Part shown: one piece after another, positions 18,131-26,888 of the stretch
Layout: each line of letters starts with the position of its first letter
How positions within the stretch are numbered: the first letter of the stretch is position 1
Source of the DNA: Planctomycetota bacterium
GTDB lineage: Bacteria; Planctomycetota; UBA8742; UBA2392
Length of the DNA: 61,818 bases
Direction of reading: 5' to 3'
NCBI GenBank assembly: GCA_022071975.1
Contig: JAJVIO010000029.1
Span: 1-61,818, forward strand
The notes under the pieces: model-generated
Told to the model about the DNA's origin: nothing
Database searches by the model: none
Seen by the model: the letters and a program-made list of their open reading frames with translations, nothing else
Translations under genes and position numbers: made by a program

Positions 18131-18239
18131 TGGCACTCGCGTCCCGCGAGTGAGTGTCGCGCGCTTCCAGCGCGTGAAGTCGGCCGAAAGCCGCTGCAAC
18201 TCACTCGCCGGAGGTGAATGCCACCAAAGGAGACACACC
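18131..18239 (+). repeat. Short spacer with small GC-rich hairpins
   Basis: CACTCGCG-TCC-CGCGAGTG is a perfect 8-bp hairpin with a 3-base loop at about 18133-18151. A weaker CGCGC / GCGCG hairpin follows. The form resembles the hairpins at 26750 and 28583. The ribosome site AAAGGAG for the next gene lies at the end. Confidence 0.6.
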
Positions 18240-20183
18240 ATGAAAACGACAGCAATGCTGTTGCTGGCAACGCTTTGCCTGCCCCTGGCCGCCAAAGACT
18301 GGACGCCTGCACCCGCGCTGGCCAACCCGGCCGGCGTCACGGTCGTCAACGTCAGCACCGATGCGCAACTGCAGGCGGCCGTGGGAAGCATCGCCAGCAA
18401 CCAGCTGATCGTGCTGGCGGCCGGCACATACAACCTGAGCAACACCTGCTGGTTCAACCCGGCAAGCACCGTCACCAACATCGGCATCCGCGGCGCCACG
18501 GGCAACCCGGACGACGTGGTACTCAAGGGCGCGGGCATGACCAGCAGCGCAATCCCCCACGGCATCTGGGTCGGCAAGGTCAACGGCATGCTGATCGCCG
18601 ACGTGACCATCCGCGAGGTCTTCTATCACCCGGTGCAGGTCACCGCCGACAGCAGCAACGTGCATTTCTACAACCTGAAGCTGATCGACGCCGGCGAGCA
18701 GTTCATCAAAGGCAGCAGCGGCGGCAGCCCCGGCACCGGAAGCGATTACGGCATCGTTGAGTATTGCTACTTCGCCTACACCACACAGGGCACGGACTAC
18801 ACCAACGGCGTGGACATCCACGGCGGCCAGGACTGGATCATCCGCCACAACTACTTCCTGCGCACCAACCTGATCGACAGCAGCGGCGCGATCGGCCCCG
18901 CCATCCTGATGTGGAACGGCAGCAGCGGCACCATCGTCGAGGGCAACACGTTCATCAACTGCGAGTGCGCCATCGCGCTCGGGCTGATCCAGCGCACGCC
19001 GAACGACCACAGCGGCGGCATCGTGCGCAACAACTTCATCTATCGCGCGGCCGGCACGCCCCAGGGGGTTGATTCACCGGATGCCTCCATCTGGATCTGG
19101 GATTCGCCGGGCACCAAGGTGCTGAACAACACGGTGATCCAGAGCGGCAGCTACGCCAGCGCCATCGAGTTCCGCTTCGACACCACCGGCGGTGAGTTCC
19201 GCAACAACCTGTGCGACGGCACGATCCTGGACCGCGGCAGCGGAACCAGCGGCAACACCGTCGCCGGCAACGTCACCAACGCGCAGTCGGCATGGTTCGT
19301 CAACGCGGCCTCGGGCGACCTGCGCCTGTCCGCAAGCGCGCCCGCCAGCGTCGTGGACGCGGCCAACGTGCACGCGAACGTGACGGATGACTACGACGGC
19401 AACGCCCGCGGCGGCAGCCCGGACGTCGGCGCCAGCGAGCGTGGCGGCGCACCTGCCAACCAGCCGCCGATCGCGGCCGCGACCTACAGCGGCACGCCGA
19501 ACGTGGGCAACACGCTTACACTCGACGGCACCGGCAGCAGCGACCCGGACAGCGGGCCGAACGCGCTCAGCTATGCATGGACGCAGATCAGCGGACCCAG
19601 CGTGGCGATCAGCGGCGCGGGCTCGGCCTTCGCCTCGTTCACGCCTTCCACCGTGGGCAGCTACCTGTTCCGCCTGACCGTGGACGACGGCGCCGACACG
19701 GACACGGCCGACGTCAACATCAGCGTGATTGACCCGGCGCTAACCATTGACACGTCAACATGGGCCATGACCGTGACCGACAGCAGCCTGCCGGGCGTGT
19801 CGTCACGCCAGCTCACTTACGGCGGCACCGGCACGCTGACCGTCAGCGTCAGCGCCGACCAGGCATGGCTGAGCGTCGGCTTCGACAACGGCGGCGGTGG
19901 CAACACGCTCACGGCCGGCGCCACCGGCACGATCACCGCAACGGTCAGCAGCGTGGCCGGGCTCAGCAAGGGCGCGCACACGGCCGCCATCACCGTCACG
20001 GGCAACGATGGCGCCAGCCACCAGGTGCAGATCAGCTTCCAGCTCACGTACGCGGACGCCCTGGGCAACAGCGGCGGTGGCGCGGGAGGCGGCGGATGCA
20101 CGGCCGATCACGGCGCCGCATTCGCCGCCCCGCTGCTGTTGCTGCTGGCGGCGGCGGGGATTCGCCGCCGGGTGCGCGCATGA
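18240..20183 (+). CDS. Secreted right-handed beta-helix protein (polysaccharide-lyase-like) with PKD-like domain and sorting tail
   Basis: This is a 647-residue protein with ATG 18240 behind AAAGGAG and signal peptide MKTTAMLLLATLCLPLAAK. Residues ~25-400 have the stacked short strands of a right-handed beta-helix, as in pectate lyases and chondroitinase B-like proteins (TNIGIRGATGNPDDVVLKG; DWIIRHNYFLRTNLID; SGGIVRNNFIYRAAGTP). A PKD/REJ-type domain follows (LDGTGSSDPDSGPNALSYAW), then another beta domain. The tail is Gly-rich with one Cys (GGGGCTADHG), a Leu/Ala helix and RRRVRA, like the protein at 14105. It probably acts outside the cell on a polysaccharide. The lyase residues are not certain. 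Confidence 0.72.
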   Translation: MKTTAMLLLATLCLPLAAKDWTPAPALANPAGVTVVNVSTDAQLQAAVGSIASNQLIVLAAGTYNLSNTCWFNPASTVTNIGIRGATGNPDDVVLKGAGMTSSAIPHGIWVGKVNGMLIADVTIREVFYHPVQVTADSSNVHFYNLKLIDAGEQFIKGSSGGSPGTGSDYGIVEYCYFAYTTQGTDYTNGVDIHGGQDWIIRHNYFLRTNLIDSSGAIGPAILMWNGSSGTIVEGNTFINCECAIALGLIQRTPNDHSGGIVRNNFIYRAAGTPQGVDSPDASIWIWDSPGTKVLNNTVIQSGSYASAIEFRFDTTGGEFRNNLCDGTILDRGSGTSGNTVAGNVTNAQSAWFVNAASGDLRLSASAPASVVDAANVHANVTDDYDGNARGGSPDVGASERGGAPANQPPIAAATYSGTPNVGNTLTLDGTGSSDPDSGPNALSYAWTQISGPSVAISGAGSAFASFTPSTVGSYLFRLTVDDGADTDTADVNISVIDPALTIDTSTWAMTVTDSSLPGVSSRQLTYGGTGTLTVSVSADQAWLSVGFDNGGGGNTLTAGATGTITATVSSVAGLSKGAHTAAITVTGNDGASHQVQISFQLTYADALGNSGGGAGGGGCTADHGAAFAAPLLLLLAAAGIRRRVRA

Positions 20184-20211
20184 AGAAGGCCGCCTGATGG
20201 CGGCCTTCTTC
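20182..20211. terminator. Bidirectional terminator hairpin
   Basis: GAAGAAGGCCGCC (20182-20194) pairs perfectly over 13 bases with GGCGGCCTTCTTC (20199-20211), loop TGAT. It lies exactly between two convergent genes, and the A/T-rich arm ends suit both directions. Confidence 0.8.
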
Positions 20212-20214
20212 ATG

Positions 20215-23200
20215 CTACTCTTCCTTCGGCACCAGGCTGATGTCCGCCAGGTTGGTCTTGCCGGCTGAGCCGTCTATCTCTACCACGAAGTCTTCGTAGC
20301 CCTTGGCGATCATGCGGGCCTTCTTCGCCTCAGGTGGAATGTTGATCACCACCAGCTGCATGTCGTTGCCGTGTGAGCTGGTCACGAAGCAGGCCTGGCC
20401 GTCCGGCGAACTCCAGGGAATCTTGTTGCCGGCCTCGTCCTCCAACTCCCAGCCAGGCTGGGACGTCTGCAGGTCCCGCATCGTGAAGTTTTTGAGCGTG
20501 ACCTGCAACATCGCCGCGGCGGTTGGATTGGCCTTGATGCTGGTGGTTTCACCCTTCTTCACTTTCACTTCCTTGACCTCGAACGCCTGCAATCCGTGGG
20601 CCAGGATAACCGCGCGGTAGGTGCCCGCGGGCACCGCGTAAACCTTCCATTCACGGCCGACGACGCCGAACGCGTTGAGGGGGTCTCCGGGAGTAACCTC
20701 ATTTCCCTTGGCGTCGAACAGAATCACACGCGCGCGTGGCTCAATGGCGCGCGAACTGCCGAGAGCCGGGCTGCCGTGGACGCTGACGTTGAGGATGCCG
20801 ACCTTTTCGTCGAACTTCACGTTCTCGGTGCCGTTGCCCTTCACCTGGATGCGCTGGCAGTTGATGTACTGGGGAAGACCGTTGAGGTCGGTGACGGTGG
20901 CGACGAGGTCATAGCTGCCCTCCGGCACGGCCAGCATCACGCATTGGTCTTTCTCGTCCAGGCGCCCGAAGCGCAGGATGTCGGCGTAAACCTGGCCATC
21001 CTCGTGGGGCTGGCGAAGGGCGAGGAACACGCGGTTTCGATCCACGCCCTTGGGCAGCTTCACCTTGATCGTCAGTTTGCTGAGGTCCCAATCCAGTTTC
21101 ACGGTCTGCTCGGGGGAGATGTCGATGGTCAGCTGCCGAACCAGAGACACCTCGTTGCCGTCACTCAGGCGCGCCTGCACGCTGAAGGTGTAAACTCCGT
21201 GCATGACGCGCCCGAAGTTGAAGAGGCCGTTCTCATGACGGGCGCTGTAGGTTTTCGCCCTCGTCATGCGGTTTTCGGCTTTCTCGACCAGGGTGGCCCA
21301 GTCCGCCCGCATGTCGGCTTCCATCGGCAACTCGACGGTGAGCCAGCAGTGGCCGGGATCGTCCAGGTTGATGGTGATGGTCTCCTGCACGCCGAAGGTG
21401 ATGTTGCGCTGCCTCTCCACCTGGTAGGGCTCAAGCCGCTGGCGCAGCTCGAAGCCCTGGCCGTTGCCCTTGGCCCATTCGTACTCGCGCTTGGTGATCG
21501 CCATGAACTCGCCCGGCTGCAGGTCTTTCAGCACCACCTGGCCGTTGGCGTCGGTCTTGTGCTCGGCAACAGTCGGCTGCCAGTGCAGCTGGCCCGACAG
21601 CACCACCACGGTCTCGTTCGCCTTTGACTTGCCTTTCTCCGTCACGGTGATTGTCAATGAGCCCAACTCGGGCTTCAGCGAAAGGTTGGTGGTTTTGCCC
21701 TTCTCAACCGTGACGTTGTCCTTGCTCAGGAAGCCGAATTGCCAGCTGCGCGCCACGAACAGGTACTCCCCAGCCGGCAGGCTCTCGATGCGCGGGATGT
21801 CATTCTGCTGCCAGTTCGGGCCGTACACGCCCGCCGGGTAGGGCTGATCCGCGCGGTAGTTCTGCTTGGCTTCAAGCGCGCGCTTGTACTCGGGCGAGTC
21901 ACGGTGGATCGCGAACGCCCAGTCGGCACGCATGGGCCTTCCCTCCAGGTCAAACAGCTGGTACTCGATGGTGCCACCCTGGGTCAGCGTGACGGTCAGC
22001 GGCTCTTGACGCGGCAAGTCGGTGGTCACCAGGCTGGCCGCATAGCCGTCCGCGATCACCTGCACGCTCCATTTGCCGGTGAACAGCCGGCCGATTTCAT
22101 AGCGCTCGGCCGTCAGCTGCTGCGATATAGCGTAGCTGCGATTGCGCCCGCCCCAGCCGCTGAGGTCGGCCGGCAGGGTGCCTTCCTGCAGGGTGACTGT
22201 TACGGTGTAGCGCTCGATCCCCTTGTTGTCGTCGCTGACGGCGATCACGCCCAGGCTGCGGTGAGGTTCCAGCTTGATGGCGCCCAGATCGATGCCGTTT
22301 TCTCCTTCAACCTCGACGTTTTCCTGGCGTACGCCCCAGTAGCCGTTCATGGTTACCGTAACCGTGTAGATGCCCTGCGGCAGGCCTGGCACGGTGAAGC
22401 TGTCGCCTGTCAACTGCGCCGCCATGCGTACCTGGCTTCCGCGCTCCGCGCCTGCAACGTTGACCTGCGCCGGCAGCGACCGCCCCGTGTCCATGTCCAC
22501 CGCGCTCAGCTTGATCAACCCGCCGGGCACCACGATCAGGCTGCCGAGATCATTGGCGCCGGTCCGCAGGTCGAGGCCGCTCCAGGCCGTGCTGCTCTGG
22601 GCGAATGCCCACTGCTCGTCGAGGCTCGAAAGCGTGATGCGGCCGGATGGACACACGTCTTTGGACACGAAGAACTTCCCGTCTTTGTCAGTCTCGACGA
22701 CGATGTCTTCGGCGAGTGTTCCCGGCCGAATGTAGCCGGGGTTGACCTTGATCTTCATGCCCGCGACGGGCTTGCGGTCCGACAGCTTCACGATCTTGCC
22801 GGTGGCCGTGGTGGCAAGCTGCATCGAGACCAGGCCGACCTTCTGCTCAGATCTCTCATCCAGCAGGATGCCGCGCTTTTCGGGCTTGTACTGTTCGTGC
22901 TCGCAGACCACGATCGCGTAGATGAAGGTGATCTCGCGGGTCTTGCCGCCTTCATTGACCTTGCGCTTGGGCAGAGCACCGTCGCGTTCGGAAACGGTCA
23001 CCTTGAACTTGAAGTTGCCGTTGGCGTCGGAAGTGCCCGAGCCGGAAACCTCGATTACCGGTAACTGGCCGTACTCTTTCTTGAATGCCTCAAAGTCTTC
23101 GACTCGCGCGCGCCCCCACAGGGGGTCGGGGATGACTTTGACGGTGACGTTTTTCAGCGCTCCCGGGCTGCCGGTTACAATGCCGACTACCGTGGCGTCG

Positions 23201-23262
23201 AAACCCGCGAAACAGCTCGTTGAGAAGATCACGAGCAGGGCCAGCATCAACAGGTATCGCAT
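20215..23262 (-). CDS. Very large secreted protein of carboxypeptidase-regulatory-like / Ig-like repeats
   Basis: This is a 1015-residue protein. The start at 23262 is chosen because it opens the signal peptide MRYLLMLALLVIFSTSCFA and has GTGAGGTG upstream; the frame is open 63 bases further. The body is a chain of ~90-residue beta-sandwich units with recurring cores such as GTSDANGNFKFKV, LPQGIYTVTVTMNGYWGV and LQPGEFMAITKREYEW. These are typical of CarboxypepD_reg-like and SpaA-like folds. No catalytic peptidase residues are seen. It is probably a periplasmic or surface structural or adhesion protein. A Cys in the signal region (STSCFA) could be a weak lipobox. Confidence 0.7.
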   Translation of the reverse strand: MRYLLMLALLVIFSTSCFAGFDATVVGIVTGSPGALKNVTVKVIPDPLWGRARVEDFEAFKKEYGQLPVIEVSGSGTSDANGNFKFKVTVSERDGALPKRKVNEGGKTREITFIYAIVVCEHEQYKPEKRGILLDERSEQKVGLVSMQLATTATGKIVKLSDRKPVAGMKIKVNPGYIRPGTLAEDIVVETDKDGKFFVSKDVCPSGRITLSSLDEQWAFAQSSTAWSGLDLRTGANDLGSLIVVPGGLIKLSAVDMDTGRSLPAQVNVAGAERGSQVRMAAQLTGDSFTVPGLPQGIYTVTVTMNGYWGVRQENVEVEGENGIDLGAIKLEPHRSLGVIAVSDDNKGIERYTVTVTLQEGTLPADLSGWGGRNRSYAISQQLTAERYEIGRLFTGKWSVQVIADGYAASLVTTDLPRQEPLTVTLTQGGTIEYQLFDLEGRPMRADWAFAIHRDSPEYKRALEAKQNYRADQPYPAGVYGPNWQQNDIPRIESLPAGEYLFVARSWQFGFLSKDNVTVEKGKTTNLSLKPELGSLTITVTEKGKSKANETVVVLSGQLHWQPTVAEHKTDANGQVVLKDLQPGEFMAITKREYEWAKGNGQGFELRQRLEPYQVERQRNITFGVQETITINLDDPGHCWLTVELPMEADMRADWATLVEKAENRMTRAKTYSARHENGLFNFGRVMHGVYTFSVQARLSDGNEVSLVRQLTIDISPEQTVKLDWDLSKLTIKVKLPKGVDRNRVFLALRQPHEDGQVYADILRFGRLDEKDQCVMLAVPEGSYDLVATVTDLNGLPQYINCQRIQVKGNGTENVKFDEKVGILNVSVHGSPALGSSRAIEPRARVILFDAKGNEVTPGDPLNAFGVVGREWKVYAVPAGTYRAVILAHGLQAFEVKEVKVKKGETTSIKANPTAAAMLQVTLKNFTMRDLQTSQPGWELEDEAGNKIPWSSPDGQACFVTSSHGNDMQLVVINIPPEAKKARMIAKGYEDFVVEIDGSAGKTNLADISLVPKEE

Positions 23263-23378
23263 GGTTTGCACCTCACAACCGGGAATCTGGTCATGCATTC
23301 TTAACCGCAAGGCAGGCGCGGGCAAGCGAGATCAGGCCACGGAGCGCTAAAAAGAGTTTCCAGCTTCAAGAATCGGCG

Positions 23379-24356
23379 CTAGACGCCCAGCTGTTGCTTC
23401 AGCGTCTGAAGGAACTGCTCGCCGAGGGGCTCAATGCCGTTGGGGCCTTTCAGCACGTATTCGGCGGCCTTCACTATGTTGGCGTTCAGCGCCGGGTTGG
23501 GCTGCTGGTGCAGGATGGCCGTCTGCTGCTGCAGGTCGATCTCCACGTCCATCACCGCGACCGGCCGTGTCAGCTGCCGCTGGATGCGCGCTTGCGCGGC
23601 CGGGCCCAGCAATTTGGCCGCCACGTTGCGCGCGCGCGCCAGGGCATCGTTGGCGTGGTCCGGGTCAACCGAGGCCGCCAGGGCCAGGATGGACAGCGCC
23701 GCCATCTTGGGCGACGGCACCACGGCACTGGTGGCGCCGGGCACGGGCGCGGGCTGATACACCGGCTGAGGCTGCGGGTAGGCGGGCTGCGGTGCGGCGT
23801 AACCTTGCGGCTGCGGGTAACCTGGCTGCGGAGCGCCGTACTGCACGGCCGGGTTCGCGTAGCCGCCTTGCGGGGCGCCATACTGCGGCGGATACTGCGG
23901 CGCGCCGTACATGGCGGGCTGCGCGCCGTAACGCTCGCGCAGGGCCAGCGCGCTGGTGATGGTGATGGCAATCGACGGCACCAGCCAGCACATCGCGCCG
24001 CCCAGCTCACCGCCGGCCAGACCCAGCAGGCCGAGCAGCGAGCCCAGCACGCCGTCCACCAGCGCCATGAACGCTCCGGCAATATAGCCTTTGATCGCCA
24101 GCACGCCCCCCGCCAGCGAGTACAGCACCCAGATGAAGAAGAAGCCAACCACCAGCGCCATGCCCATGCCGACGTCGCCATCAAACTGGCTCATCGGCAC
24201 CAGGCTGGCCGCGAACAGCAGCAGCAGCGTCAACCCGATCAGCAGCACGCTGCGCGCCACAATGTAGGTGATGCCCGCCGAGCGCAACGCCCGCACCGGC
24301 CGTTGCGGCTGCGGCGCGTAATCGTATTGCTGCCCGTAAGGTTGATATCCGGCCAT
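23379..24356 (-). CDS. Membrane protein with Tyr/Pro/Gln-rich repeat linker
   Basis: This is a 325-residue protein. The short Gln/Tyr-rich N-terminus (MAGYQPYGQQYDYAPQPQRP) is followed by about four membrane helices between ~30 and 140. A low-complexity stretch then repeats QYGAPQ and YPQPQ units (~145-210). The C-terminal ~110 residues are soluble and helical. The low-complexity part resembles phase-separating or surface-binding linkers of other bacterial membrane proteins, but no family is recognised. It is monocistronic; the next gene upstream is divergent. Confidence 0.65.
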   Translation of the reverse strand: MAGYQPYGQQYDYAPQPQRPVRALRSAGITYIVARSVLLIGLTLLLLFAASLVPMSQFDGDVGMGMALVVGFFFIWVLYSLAGGVLAIKGYIAGAFMALVDGVLGSLLGLLGLAGGELGGAMCWLVPSIAITITSALALRERYGAQPAMYGAPQYPPQYGAPQGGYANPAVQYGAPQPGYPQPQGYAAPQPAYPQPQPVYQPAPVPGATSAVVPSPKMAALSILALAASVDPDHANDALARARNVAAKLLGPAAQARIQRQLTRPVAVMDVEIDLQQQTAILHQQPNPALNANIVKAAEYVLKGPNGIEPLGEQFLQTLKQQLGV

Positions 24357-24473
24357 GGTCGCCCCGCGGTCAGTCTACGCAGCTTTATGATCGCGGCGTA
24401 GCGAATTCAATCGTCCGGGGCGCGTGTTCCATCTGTAGGTCCGCTTGGCACAATGCGGCCGGGAGATGCTGCC

Positions 24474-26480
24474 ATGAGCGAATACGTCTGGACGCCCGAC
24501 GCGGAAACGATCGAGAACGCCAACATCACGCGGCTGATGCGGCGCCTGATCTTCGAGGTTGACCCGCGCCACCCCGGCCAGGTCTACCACCAGGCCCGCG
24601 AATTCGTGCGCCGCAGCCAGCACGAGCCCGCGGGCTTCTGGGAAGCGGCATTGCGCGACATGGAATTCGCCTGGTACCGCGAGTACGAAACCACCCTCGA
24701 TACCAGCCGCGGCAACGCCTGGGCCGACTGGTTCATCGGCGGCGAAACCAACATCGCGCTCAACTGCGTAGACCGCCATGCCGACTCCGAGCGCGCCTCC
24801 CAGCTCGCCCTGATCGCCGAGACCGAAGACGGCAACGTCCGCCAGTTCACGTTCACCGAACTGGCCGTGCAGGTGAACCGCGTCGCCAACGCCCTGAAAT
24901 CCTGCGGCGTCGAGAAGGGCGACACCGTGGCCTGCTACATGCCCATGGTGGCCGAGGTGGTGTTCGCCATGCTGGCGACACAGAAACTGGGCGCGATTTT
25001 CATCCCGGTCTTCAGCGGCTACGCGCCGCCGGCCTTGCGCGAGCGCCTGGAGGACGCCGAAGTCAAAGTACTCTTCACGGCCGACGGCAGCATGCGCCGC
25101 GGCGAGCCCTTCAGCATCAAGCAGCAGGCCGACAAAGCAGTGGAAGGCCTGGAGTGCATCCAGAAGGTGATTGTGCTGGAGCGGCTTACCGGCAAGCAGT
25201 TCAATCCAAAATCCAGAATCCAAAATCCGGAATGCCCCATGACCAGCGGCCGTGACGTGTTCTGGCACGAGCTGGTGGACGCACAGGAAGACACCTGCGC
25301 CACGCTGCCGGTACCGAGCCTGACGCCCGCGCTGATGCTGTACACCAGCGGCACCACCGGCAAGCCCAAGGGCACGGTGCACACCCACGCGGGCTGCCTG
25401 GCGCAGATGGGCAAGGAGCTGCTGTATAACTTTGATGTCAAAGACGGCGACCGTTTCTGGTGGTTCAGCGACATCGGCTGGATGATGGGCCCCTGGGAGA
25501 TCATCGGCTGCTTCATGCACGGCGTGACGCTGATCGTGTTCGAGGGCGCGCCGAACTACCCGGAGCCCGACCGGCTCTGGAAAAGCATCGAGCGGCACAA
25601 GGCCACGCACCTTGGCATCTCGCCGACCGCGATCCGCATGCTGATGCGCGCCGGCGACGAGTGGGTGGACAGGCACGAGATGAAATCTCTGCGCGTGCTG
25701 GGCAGCACCGGCGAGCCCTGGGACCCGGAAAGCTACATGTGGTACCACAACAAGGTGGGCAAGGGCCGCCTGCCGATCATCAACATCAGCGGCGGCACGG
25801 ACATCGTGGGCTGTTTTTTAGCGCCGCTGCCGATCATGCCTTTAAAAGCCTGCACCTTGCAGTCGCCGGGTTTGGGCATGGACATCGACGTGTTCAATGA
25901 AGACGGCAACAGCGTGGTGGACGAAGTCGGCTACCTGGTCTGCAAAAAGCCCGCGCCCAGCATGACCCGCGGCCTGTGGAAGAACGAGCAGAAGTACATC
26001 GAGACCTACTGGAGCAAGTTCCCCAACGTCTGGAACCACGGCGACTGGGCCAAGGTGGACAAGGACGGCGACTGGTTCCTGTTCGGCCGCGCCGACGACA
26101 CCATGAAAATCGCCGGCCGCCGGGTCGGCCCGGGCGAGATCGAAAGCGCGCTGATCGATCACGACGCGGTAAGCGAGGCCGCGGCCATAGGCGTCCCAGA
26201 CGAACTGAAGGGCACGGAAGTGGTCTGCTTCGTGGTGCTGCACAAGCACTTCAAGCCAAGCGAAGAGCTGCGCCGCGAGCTGGTGCAGACAGTAGTGAAC
26301 GCGCTGGGCAAAGTAGACCGCCCCAAGGCCGTGCTGTTCGCGGAGGACCTGCCCAAGACAAGGAGCGCCAAGATCCTCAGGCGCCTGATCCAGAAGAAGT
26401 ATTTAGGCGAAACCAACATGGGCGACCTAAGCAGCGTAGCCAACCCGGAAGCGCTGGAAGCGATTGCCAAGGCCTCGTAG
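24474..26480 (+). CDS. Acyl-CoA synthetase of the acetyl/acetoacetyl-CoA synthetase family
   Basis: This is a 668-residue protein with ATG 24474. The AMP-binding core LMLYTSGTTGKPKGTVHTH is present (~285-303). Further motifs are FWWFSDIGWMMGP, INISGGTDIVG and the hinge DDTMKIAGRRVGPGEIE, and the catalytic Lys near 631 is in RSAKILRR. It ligates a carboxylic acid to CoA through an acyl-adenylate. Length and the N-terminal domain fit acetyl/propionyl or acetoacetyl-CoA synthetases; the acid cannot be fixed by eye. One oddity is residues ~243-256 (FNPKSRIQNPE), which are encoded by an AAAATCC-type tandem repeat and look like an insertion. Confidence 0.85.
   Translation: MSEYVWTPDAETIENANITRLMRRLIFEVDPRHPGQVYHQAREFVRRSQHEPAGFWEAALRDMEFAWYREYETTLDTSRGNAWADWFIGGETNIALNCVDRHADSERASQLALIAETEDGNVRQFTFTELAVQVNRVANALKSCGVEKGDTVACYMPMVAEVVFAMLATQKLGAIFIPVFSGYAPPALRERLEDAEVKVLFTADGSMRRGEPFSIKQQADKAVEGLECIQKVIVLERLTGKQFNPKSRIQNPECPMTSGRDVFWHELVDAQEDTCATLPVPSLTPALMLYTSGTTGKPKGTVHTHAGCLAQMGKELLYNFDVKDGDRFWWFSDIGWMMGPWEIIGCFMHGVTLIVFEGAPNYPEPDRLWKSIERHKATHLGISPTAIRMLMRAGDEWVDRHEMKSLRVLGSTGEPWDPESYMWYHNKVGKGRLPIINISGGTDIVGCFLAPLPIMPLKACTLQSPGLGMDIDVFNEDGNSVVDEVGYLVCKKPAPSMTRGLWKNEQKYIETYWSKFPNVWNHGDWAKVDKDGDWFLFGRADDTMKIAGRRVGPGEIESALIDHDAVSEAAAIGVPDELKGTEVVCFVVLHKHFKPSEELRRELVQTVVNALGKVDRPKAVLFAEDLPKTRSAKILRRLIQKKYLGETNMGDLSSVANPEALEAIAKAS
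25205..25233. repeat. AAAATCC-type heptamer repeat inside the synthetase gene
   Basis: Reads AATCCAAAATCCAGAATCC then AAAATCCGGAAT: four near-identical 7-base units in a coding region that is otherwise GC-rich. The local drop in GC and the loss of family-like sequence point to an in-frame insertion. Confidence 0.7.
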
Positions 26481-26514
26481 CTGAAAACAGGAGCCCGGAG
26501 CGCCAGCGACGGGT
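26481..26514. repeat. 34-bp hairpin repeat after the synthetase stop (left copy)
   Basis: Starts CTGAAAACAGGAGCCCGGAG and ends CGCCAGCGACGGGT. The inverse copy at 30524-30557 differs at one base. The part CCCGGAGCGCNAGCGACGGG folds into a short hairpin. Related words follow the stops at 48103 and 50009. Confidence 0.75.
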
Positions 26515-26565
26515 TGACTCCCGGCCATCGGCACGGTTGCCTGATAGAGCGACAAGGGGATGCAC

Positions 26566-26745
26566 ATGAAAAACGTCGAGATGAAGGTGGAAGGCGACAA
26601 GCTTACGATCACGGTGGACCTGACCAAGGAGTTCGGGCCGTCGTCTTCTGGCAAGACGATCATCATTGCCAGCAGCGAGGGCAACCAGACCATCGAGTAC
26701 AAAGACGGCTACAAGATCGGTTTGAACGTCTATCGCAAGCCGTAA
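26566..26745 (+). CDS. Small conserved-looking protein, 59 residues
   Basis: ATG 26566 is preferred to ATG 26560 because AAGGGG (26554-26559) then has a normal spacing of 6 bases. The protein (MKNVEMKVEGDKLTITVDLT) is a simple run of beta strands with SSSGKTIIIASSEGNQTIEY. It has no cysteine, membrane helix or signal peptide. Its regular hydrophobic pattern and good ribosome site argue that it is a real gene. I recognise no function. It converges on the VWA lipoprotein gene, with a hairpin cluster between them. Confidence 0.7.
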   Translation: MKNVEMKVEGDKLTITVDLTKEFGPSSSGKTIIIASSEGNQTIEYKDGYKIGLNVYRKP

Positions 26746-26749
26746 GTGA

Positions 26750-26878
26750 TGCGGGCACCTTGCCCGCAAGTTGTGATGGCGCCTCGCCATCACAACTAAA
26801 TTCAAGCGCCGGGCTTGCGCCCGGCGCTTGCTCGCGGGCGGGGCGCCCGCGCCACACTTTGCAGGCGGGGCGCCTGCA
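26750..26878. repeat. Cluster A of five perfect small hairpins
   Basis: In order: TGCGGGCA-CCT-TGCCCGCA (26750-26768), AGTTGTGATGGCG-CCT-mirror (26769-26797), CAAGCGCCGGGC-TTGC-mirror (26803-26830), CGCGGGCG-GGG-CGCCCGCG (26833-26851) and TGCAGGCG-GGG-CGCCTGCA (26860-26878). All stems are perfect though their sequences differ. The loops are CCT on the left and GGG on the right. The cluster lies between convergent genes and may also end transcription. Confidence 0.85.
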
Positions 26879-26888
26879 TCACACATCG

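Noticed and set aside
26750..26878. Plain rho-independent terminator only
   Set aside because: Five hairpins in a row, none followed by a T-run, is more than a terminator needs; treated as a repeat cluster that may also end transcription.
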